NCBI GenBank assembly: GCA_022592435.1
Contig: JABYQS010000704.1
Location: 1 to 15,097, forward strand
DNA: 15,097 nt
From: Cerioporus squamosus
Taxonomy: Eukaryota; Basidiomycota; Agaricomycetes; Polyporales; Polyporaceae
Direction: 5' to 3'
Position numbers and translations under genes: made by a program. Below, piece after piece: positions 10,480 to 15,097 of this stretch; the stretch's first letter is position 1, and each line of letters starts with the position of its first letter. The notes below the pieces were generated by a model, which worked only from the letters and a program-made list of their open reading frames with translations, did not search any database and was not told the origin of the DNA.

Positions 10480-11626
10480 TCAGTTCGGGCACGCCTTGTC
10501 CCCAAACGAGATCCCGTTGAAGTACGGGCCCAGGTGATTGGGGATCGACGTGTCCAGGAGCGAGTTGCCTGCCGCGCAGTTCTGGGAACGTACACGTACG
10601 GTCAGTTCCCGGTTTTCAAACGGACTAGCGTTGAACTCACGTCGTTTTCCTGACCAGGGCACGCTACTATCTGCGCGTCGCCCGTCTTGTCGTCTACGGA
10701 CTCAATGTGCAGCTCGCCCGGCGGGTGCTGGAAGTCCAGGAAGTGTGGCGGAACGTTGGGAACCGGGTCGTTCTGGTTCGTCACATGCGCAAAGTCCGGA
10801 ACCTGCGGCGAAGCGCACACAGCGTCAGAAAGCGGTGAACGCGGGCCCGCGACGGAGATATGAAGCACGTACGAGGGAGCTCAGGAGGTCCGCCCACTCC
10901 TGGTTTCCGACCCGGGGCAGCCCGAAGACGACAGCGTCTACGGAGACGTCTTGCGGCAGGGCCATGCGGAGCATCGCGGCATCCAGAGACGCGATTGCAG
11001 CCCCGAGCGAGTGCCCGGTCACGAGCACCTTCTTAAACCCAGTCGAAGAGAGGCCATCCTGCACGGTCGAGAGTACGAGGTCCGCTGTGCGGCCTTGCGT
11101 GTCCTGGAAGCCGCTGTGCAGCTTCACGTCGCCACTCGCCTGCGGGAAGAGCGTCGAGTTCGCGTCGACCTGGAGGAACTCGACGTCGTTCGCGATGGAG
11201 AGGACGTTCTTCGGCTCTGTGCCCTGGTGCGCCACGACAATCGTCTGCGTGTCGGGGTCTGAGGCGACGAAGACTGGCAGCATATCTTGTTAGCGCTCTC
11301 GCGGGGGACGAAATGGTGCCCTGTAACTCACATCCTGGGATCTCGCCGTCGTCTCCGCCTGCAGTCAACACCTTGACGTTCGGAATCGCATCGCACGAGT
11401 CGCCACAGCTCCAGTTCGTAACCGAGGCAGCGGAGCAGTACGCTGCGCGCGAGAACTGTGCTGGCCGCACCAGCGTAGATGTGATATCATCCTGCGAAAC
11501 GGACGCGGGCTTGTCACCGCTCTCGTCGCCACTGCCGAGGTTGATGCCAAAAAGTGGCGCAGGTGCAGCGCGTGCGAGCGCAGCAAGTGCGGCGAGGCCG
11601 AGGAAAGACTTGAGCATGCGGGTCAT
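10480..11626 (-). CDS. Secreted fungal class-3 lipase (alpha/beta hydrolase)
   Basis: Minus-strand exons 11626-11332, 11273-10873, 10802-10641 and 10581-10480 give 319 aa, typical for extracellular fungal class-3 lipases. Residues 1-20 form a signal peptide (KSFLGLAALAALARA). The catalytic triad can be read as Ser177 in VTGHSLGAA, Asp244 in NQNDPVPNVPP and His302 in NHLGPYF. VVAHQGT supplies the oxyanion-side strand, and FGLPRVGN and HPPGELHI are family landmarks. Cysteines in the N-terminal and C-terminal parts suggest disulphides. These enzymes hydrolyse acylglycerols or related esters outside the cell. For intron 1 the acceptor at 11274 was chosen: it gives PGFFVASDP and sits about 17 bases after a ctaac branch site. 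The nearer aag would place the branch site too close. Introns are 58-70 nt with gtgagt, gtacgt and gtgagt donors. Chain-length preference cannot be judged. Confidence 0.93.
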
Positions 11627-12855
11627 GTCGCGTGTCGCGTGTCTCCAAGTTGTTTTGAGAAGAGGCAGTATTCAGAATCGGGAGCGTCGCTCAAGTTGAA
11701 AATAGCGATGTTCCGGGAAGAGAATAACTGGGAGGGGAACCACCAGGGCCCGGAGAAAAAGAACAGGTACGGGGACGACGGCGCGCGAACGAAGGGGGAA
11801 GTCGGCGGGCGAGTGCGACGGGGGCATCAGGCCTTTTGTATGCCGTCGCCACGGGCCTCGAGAGTCGGCTACCGGAGCTGACTGTCGTTGCTGGCACTGG
11901 TAGCGATCGGATTTGCTAGATACCATATGGTATCACGGATCCTCTGCTGCGCCCCTGCGACTTTGCGTCGCAACCGAGCTCTGGATGATGGGATGCTGCT
12001 GAAATGCTGTCAGTGCTGAGGCATCGATGTATCTTGATCGCCACAGTGCATAGGGTGCCGGTCGTCTGGTTGAGAGGCTTCGCTGTCAGTCCTGTGCAGT
12101 GTCCTGCTGGCAGTGCTCCTAGATCTGTTGGCCGAGGTACCCAGCAAGTTCATTACTCTAACCGCGGACGATTCATCATGATGCAGATCCCCTAGCATGC
12201 AGAAGACCAAAAGTATCTAGTTCCAGCTGGTTCCGCGGCACGAAGGGGATACTTGAGCCGCTCGGAGGAACATTGGACCAAGGAGCACGATAACGAGATG
12301 TGTGGGAGGTGATGTGATGGCGGTATGCTGAGACACGTTAGGCCCATTTGGACGACAACTCGGCGTTCGCGCTATGCAGTTCCTCAAGTAATCCCAGAGA
12401 TACCAGTCGTCCAAGAGCACATGTGTCTGGTATTAGGTCTCGTCGTCTAGAGCTGAAGAGGGTGCGCAGGTGGTCGTTACGAAGAGGGTCGGCTAAACGG
12501 TGCGCAGATGGCGATCATTCTCAGGGAGCACAGCCTCCGAGCCGAAGTCCGCTTCAAGTAAGTTGTGCCTTCCCGTCGGAGAGCCACGTCCTGTCCGCCT
12601 TTAATTTGCGGTTTTCATCACCAGCCAACGAACCCGACCTATGTAAGCCTATGTATCTTCATGTCATTTCTACTTGTTGGCTTGTTGACGATCGCGGCGA
12701 GCACTAGTACCAAGGACATGTCAACATCGGACAGTATGCGCTGCGCGCTGGACCGACTGTGCTGGTTGCGTCATGCCACTGGGCATGAATTCGCTAAGTA
12801 TTCTGACTTCCTCCTCATCCATGCTTACTGGCGGGGCCCGTCGGCATCAGTGAAG
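11627..12855. other. Intergenic region between the lipase and the Hsp9/12 tandem pair
   Basis: The lipase (minus) and Hsp9/12 copy B (plus) diverge from this 1.2 kb region, so it should hold the lipase promoter and distal control sequence. The short open frames here (up to 119 codons, 12348-12707) overlap one another and match nothing I recognise. I see no clear TATA box for the lipase, no repeat array and no transposon ends. Confidence 0.5.
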
Positions 12856-12950
12856 TCCTGAATAGGCCTGGTGAGTGTCCTGGACGGAACCTGGACGTGT
12901 CGCGGCCAGCTGATTGCGATGCGTTCAACTCAGCGCGCCGTGCTGTCGTT

Positions 12951-13112
12951 TCGATGACGCGTTCACCCACCGTTCGTCATCGCGGACAATCGCCGCAGCC
13001 GACATGGATTTTCTTGGCGGCCCTCAAGCTACTACGTCGGCAAGCTACTACGCCCGCGAAGCAGTATATAAGGTCTGGTGAGCTCGACGGAGAACGACAC
13101 CAACGCACTCAC
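12951..13112 (+). promoter_or_regulatory. Promoter and leader of Hsp9/12 copy B
   Basis: Blocks shared with copy A are tcgatgacgcgtt (12951-12963), ctactacgcccgcgaa then tatataagg (about 13045-13073), and acgacaccaacgcactcac (13094-13112). The last ends about 62 bases before the ATG. The TATA box at 13065-13072 lies about 105 bases before the ATG. Directly upstream is a 12-bp direct repeat, caagctactacg, at 13025-13036 and 13041-13052 (16-bp period); its second copy merges with the shared cccgcgaa block. Confidence 0.6.
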
Positions 13113-13174
13113 CACTCTTCGCCCACACATCCCCGTCCCATTACCCTCTTCTCCAACCACTCCATCCAATCATC

Positions 13175-13596
13175 ATGTCCGACCCCGGCCGCCAGAGCTT
13201 CACCGACAAGGCCACCGCTGCTCTGAAGGTGCGTTCCCTGCTCTCACCATGACCGCCCGCGTATGTATACGGAACACCGTGCTGATGTCGCCCGCGATGC
13301 AGCCCGACTCTCAGAAGACGACCACCGAGCACTTGGGCGACATGTTCAAGGGCAAGTCCGACAACGCTGCATCTAGCATGGAGCCCCAGAGCCAGAAGTC
13401 GATCACGCAGCAGATCGGCGACGCGTTCACTGGCGGCTCGAACTCGCACTCGACCTCGCACAACAACCCGACTGAGGTATGCACCTTTGGGTTATATTAT
13501 GCGCACTGGACGCATGTGCTGACGAGTTCTTCGCAGCCTTCCATTGGCCAGAAGGTGAAGAACGCGACGGGTCTCGGTACTAACCACCGAGCTTGA
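13175..13596 (+). CDS. Hsp9/Hsp12-family small stress protein, copy B
   Basis: Exons 13175-13228, 13303-13476 and 13537-13596 give a 95-aa protein. Exon 1 encodes MSDPGRQSFTDKATAALK, exon 2 PDSQKTTTEHLGDMFKGK... to SHNNPTE, and exon 3 PSIGQKVKNATGLGTNHRA then TGA. This is the intact reference copy: both introns are standard (74 nt, donor gtgcgt; 60 nt, AG|gtatgc to cgcag|), both phase 0, and the stop is conserved. The protein is small, hydrophilic, rich in Ser/Gln/Lys and has no signal peptide, which fits a disordered cytosolic or membrane-associated stress protein of the Hsp9/Hsp12 type. Compared with copy A it has a short Ser/His/Asn insertion (GGSNSHSTSHNN) before intron 2. It has the best TATA box of the three copies and may be the most active, but that is inference. 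Confidence 0.92.
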
Positions 13597-13660
13597 GCGA
13601 CCATCTGTGGAAACGGAACGGTGGATCTGACTTCAGTGCTGTACATACCCTGTATTATGT

Positions 13661-14035
13661 GAACTAGAGCTTGAACTGTACGGTATGTACATGCATCACA
13701 TTATATAGACAACGTAAAGCCATCTATAGCGAGCACATACGAACCATTGTCCCGAAAGTCCGCTCCCATTTGCTTACGCTCTATCGGCGCACAGGACGGA
13801 GAAACGTCCTGCTGCTTCTAGTCTCAACCAAGACCCCCCACTTGGGTAGAGGTATTGGATCTATTCGATTCGAACTTACTACTGCGGAACTCGTCCGAGG
13901 AAGGATAGGTCGTGATGATCCCTGCTCAGTCTCCTTCGTGTGGAGCGTCGTCACATCCACGCAGCGGTCGGGGGAGCGAACACGGGCATCCCTCCTGCTT
14001 CAACGACTGTCACTGCCCACGTCGTGTATACCTGC
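13661..14035. other. Unique spacer between the two tandem Hsp9/12 units
   Basis: This 375-base stretch does not align with the flanking duplication units. It contains no recognisable gene, transposon end or repeat. It is either an insertion between the units or sequence that was outside the duplicated segment. Confidence 0.5.
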
Positions 14036-14130
14036 TCCTGAATAAGCCTGGTGAGCGTCCTAGACGCAATCTCGACGTATCGCGGCCAGCTCATTGCGAC
14101 ACATTCAACTCAGCGCGTCGTACTGTCGTG

Positions 14131-14280
14131 TTGATGACGCGCTACCCTTCCCCTCGTCATGATCGCGGTCTATCTTCGCGGCCGACTTGTATGTTCTTGG
14201 CGGCCTCATTGCCCCCGCGAACTTGTGACAGTACATAAGGCCTGCTGGGTTTGACGGAGCACGACATCAAACGAACTCAC
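14131..14280 (+). promoter_or_regulatory. Promoter and leader of Hsp9/12 copy C, partly degenerate
   Basis: It retains ttgatgacgcgct (14131-14143), gcccccgcgaac (about 14211-14222) and acgacatcaaacgaactcac (14261-14280), which ends exactly 60 bases before the ATG. The TATA box found in copies A and B is here gtacataagg (14231-14240), a weaker match. The preserved leader block despite TATA decay suggests that the block matters or that the decay is recent. Confidence 0.5.
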
Positions 14281-14340
14281 AACCCTTCCACCACAACCCC
14301 TCGTCTTTCATCTCATTTATCGCCACTCCATCTTATCGCC

Positions 14341-14809
14341 ATGTCCGACGCCGGCCGCCAGAGCTTCACCGACAAGACCATCGCTGCCTTGAAGGTACAC
14401 CTCTTGCTGTCTCCATTCGCGTACGTGACACCGTACCGTACTGACCTGGCCCTTCCCTATAGCCCGACTCTCTGAAGACGACAACCGAGCACTTGGGTGA
14501 CATGGTGAAGGGCAAGGCCGACAATGTTGCGTCCCACATGCAGCCCCAGAGCTCGAAGTCGATTCCGCAGAAGATCGGCGACGCGTTAACTGGTCACGGC
14601 TCGAACTCGCACTCAAAGTCGCACTCGAACTCGCACTCGCACTCAACTCGAACAAGTACTAGACTTAGGCATGCACACCTGTGTTCCAAGTATCCTGCGT
14701 AGACGCATGTGCTGACGGGTTGTTCGCAGCCTTCGCTCGCTCAGAAGGCGAAGAACGCTACGGGTCTCCGAGTCGGTCACAACCATCGGGCCCGAGTGAA
14801 CAACTGTGA
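14341..14809 (+). CDS. Hsp9/Hsp12-family stress protein, copy C, with disrupted 3' end
   Basis: Exon 1 (14341-14394, MSDAGRQSFTDKTIAALK) and intron 1 (14395-14462, gtacac to tatag) are intact. Exon 2 begins at 14463 (PDSLKTTTEHLGD) and carries an enlarged Ser/His/Asn run. After that the structure is unclear. Exon 3 is still recognisable from 14730 (PSLAQKAKNATGL), but no phase-0 GT donor exists to reach it. A GT donor at 14656 (weak, aa|gtacta) gives phase 1, a wrong-frame tail and a stop at 14807-14809 (108 aa); this is the model reported. A GC donor at 14669 (ag|gcatgc), aligned with copy B's ag|gtatgc, gives phase 2 and stops at 14797-14799 (109 aa). Intron retention stops at 14700-14702. 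In the conserved frame the ancestral TGA is CGA, so that frame runs to TAA at 14847-14849. This is either a decaying copy or one with a new C-terminus; an assembly error is possible. Confidence 0.6.
14596..14648 (+). repeat. Ser/His/Asn codon repeat in Hsp9/12 copy C
   Basis: Codons alternate Ser with His, Asn or Lys (tcg aac tcg cac tca aag tcg cac, and so on), encoding GSNSHSKSHSNSHSHST. Copy B has a shorter run (GSNSHSTSHNN) and copy A almost none (SSNSNET). The near-repeats of tcg(a/c)ac look like replication-slippage expansion. Confidence 0.75.
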
Positions 14810-14849
14810 AGCGGAGCAATATATCAGTGCTGTACTATACCCTGTATAA

Positions 14850-15097
14850 ACGACGTGCTTGAAGGACCTCCTCGTTGCAGATGCTGGTCGTACTTGGGCG
14901 ACATCCTGTGACTCCTGCTTGGTTGCAATCAAACCGAAAAGTCAATATAGACGCCTGTAGGCACTGTGGCGTCGTGTCCCAGTCGGTGCTCCCCGATTCT
15001 CCAAAAGTTCCTGCCAATCAGGAAAGCCAACTAAGTACAACACATTCAATCTGAATCACTTGTGGACGCTCTTAAGTCAGAAGTAGAGCCAAAAGAC
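14850..15097. other. Downstream of Hsp9/12 copy C
   Basis: No gene or element is recognised in these last 248 bases. A 60-codon minus-strand frame (14835-15017) has no family features. Confidence 0.5.

Larger units (their letters stand above)
12856..13660 (+). repeat. Tandem duplication unit 1 (promoter, gene and 3' region of Hsp9/12 copy B)
   Basis: This segment aligns with 14036-14850. Similarity starts at tcctgaata(g/a)gcctggtgag (12856 and 14036), runs through a shared promoter, both coding genes and both introns, and continues into the 3' region at tcagtgctgtac...taccctgtat (13632 onward and 14824 onward). The offset shrinks from 1180 to 1166 bases between the promoter start and the ATG, so indels have accumulated. 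The segment between the units (13661-14035) shows no match. Confidence 0.8.
14036..14850 (+). repeat. Tandem duplication unit 2 (promoter, gene and 3' region of Hsp9/12 copy C)
   Basis: This is the partner of 12856-13660. Homology covers the promoter start (tcctgaataagcctggtgag), the cgcggccagct(g/c)attgcga block, the ttcaactcagcgcg block, the coding exons and the 3' tcagtgctgtac...taccctgtat element. Differences include a degenerate TATA box, a longer Ser/His repeat and a lost stop codon. Confidence 0.8.

Noticed and set aside
10538..11293. 251-codon plus-strand open frame
   Set aside because: It lies antisense to the lipase exons, is Arg/Ser/Pro-rich and has no domain. It is a shadow of the GC-rich lipase codons.

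Overview
The window looks like nuclear DNA of a filamentous basidiomycete, most likely a white-rot or polypore-type Agaricomycete. Genes are GC-rich and broken by many short introns, mostly 55-75 nt, with GT(A/G)(C/A)GT donors and CT(A/G)A(C/T)-like branch sites. Each protein resembles its fungal family most closely when spliced this way. There are no ribosome-binding sites, operons, CRISPR arrays, rRNA or recognisable tRNA genes. Family assignments were made by eye from the translated exons; no database search was possible.

Layout. (1) 1-918 is upstream, non-coding DNA. (2) 919-2380 (+) is a six-exon old yellow enzyme (FMN ene-reductase, 374 aa). (3) 2898-3278 (-) is a three-exon Hsp9/Hsp12-family stress protein (copy A, 86 aa); its last exon is reached only through a GC-AG intron. 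(4) 3981-6294 (-) is a seven-exon PA-TM-RING ubiquitin ligase (597 aa). (5) 6836-8557 (-) is a five-exon class-III aminotransferase of the 4-aminobutyrate transaminase type (452 aa). (6) 8558-10479 is a 1.9 kb stretch with no supportable gene. (7) 10480-11626 (-) is a four-exon secreted class-3 lipase (319 aa). (8) 12856-14850 (+) holds a tandem duplication carrying two more Hsp9/Hsp12 genes, copy B (95 aa, intact) and copy C (damaged 3' end).

The most notable feature is the Hsp9/Hsp12 set: three paralogues within about 12 kb, with the same two intron positions and three shared promoter or leader blocks. One block lies about 60 nt before the ATG in every copy. The second intron uses GC instead of GT in copy A and at the aligned position in copy C. 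Copy C has also lost the reading-frame match between exons 2 and 3, lost the ancestral stop codon, and expanded a Ser/His repeat.

The other genes (redox enzyme, ubiquitin ligase, GABA catabolism, secreted lipase) are ordinary metabolic or housekeeping-type genes. Nothing shows that they work together as a cluster. I see no convincing new multi-gene system; the new material is in the structure and evolution of the Hsp9/Hsp12 family.
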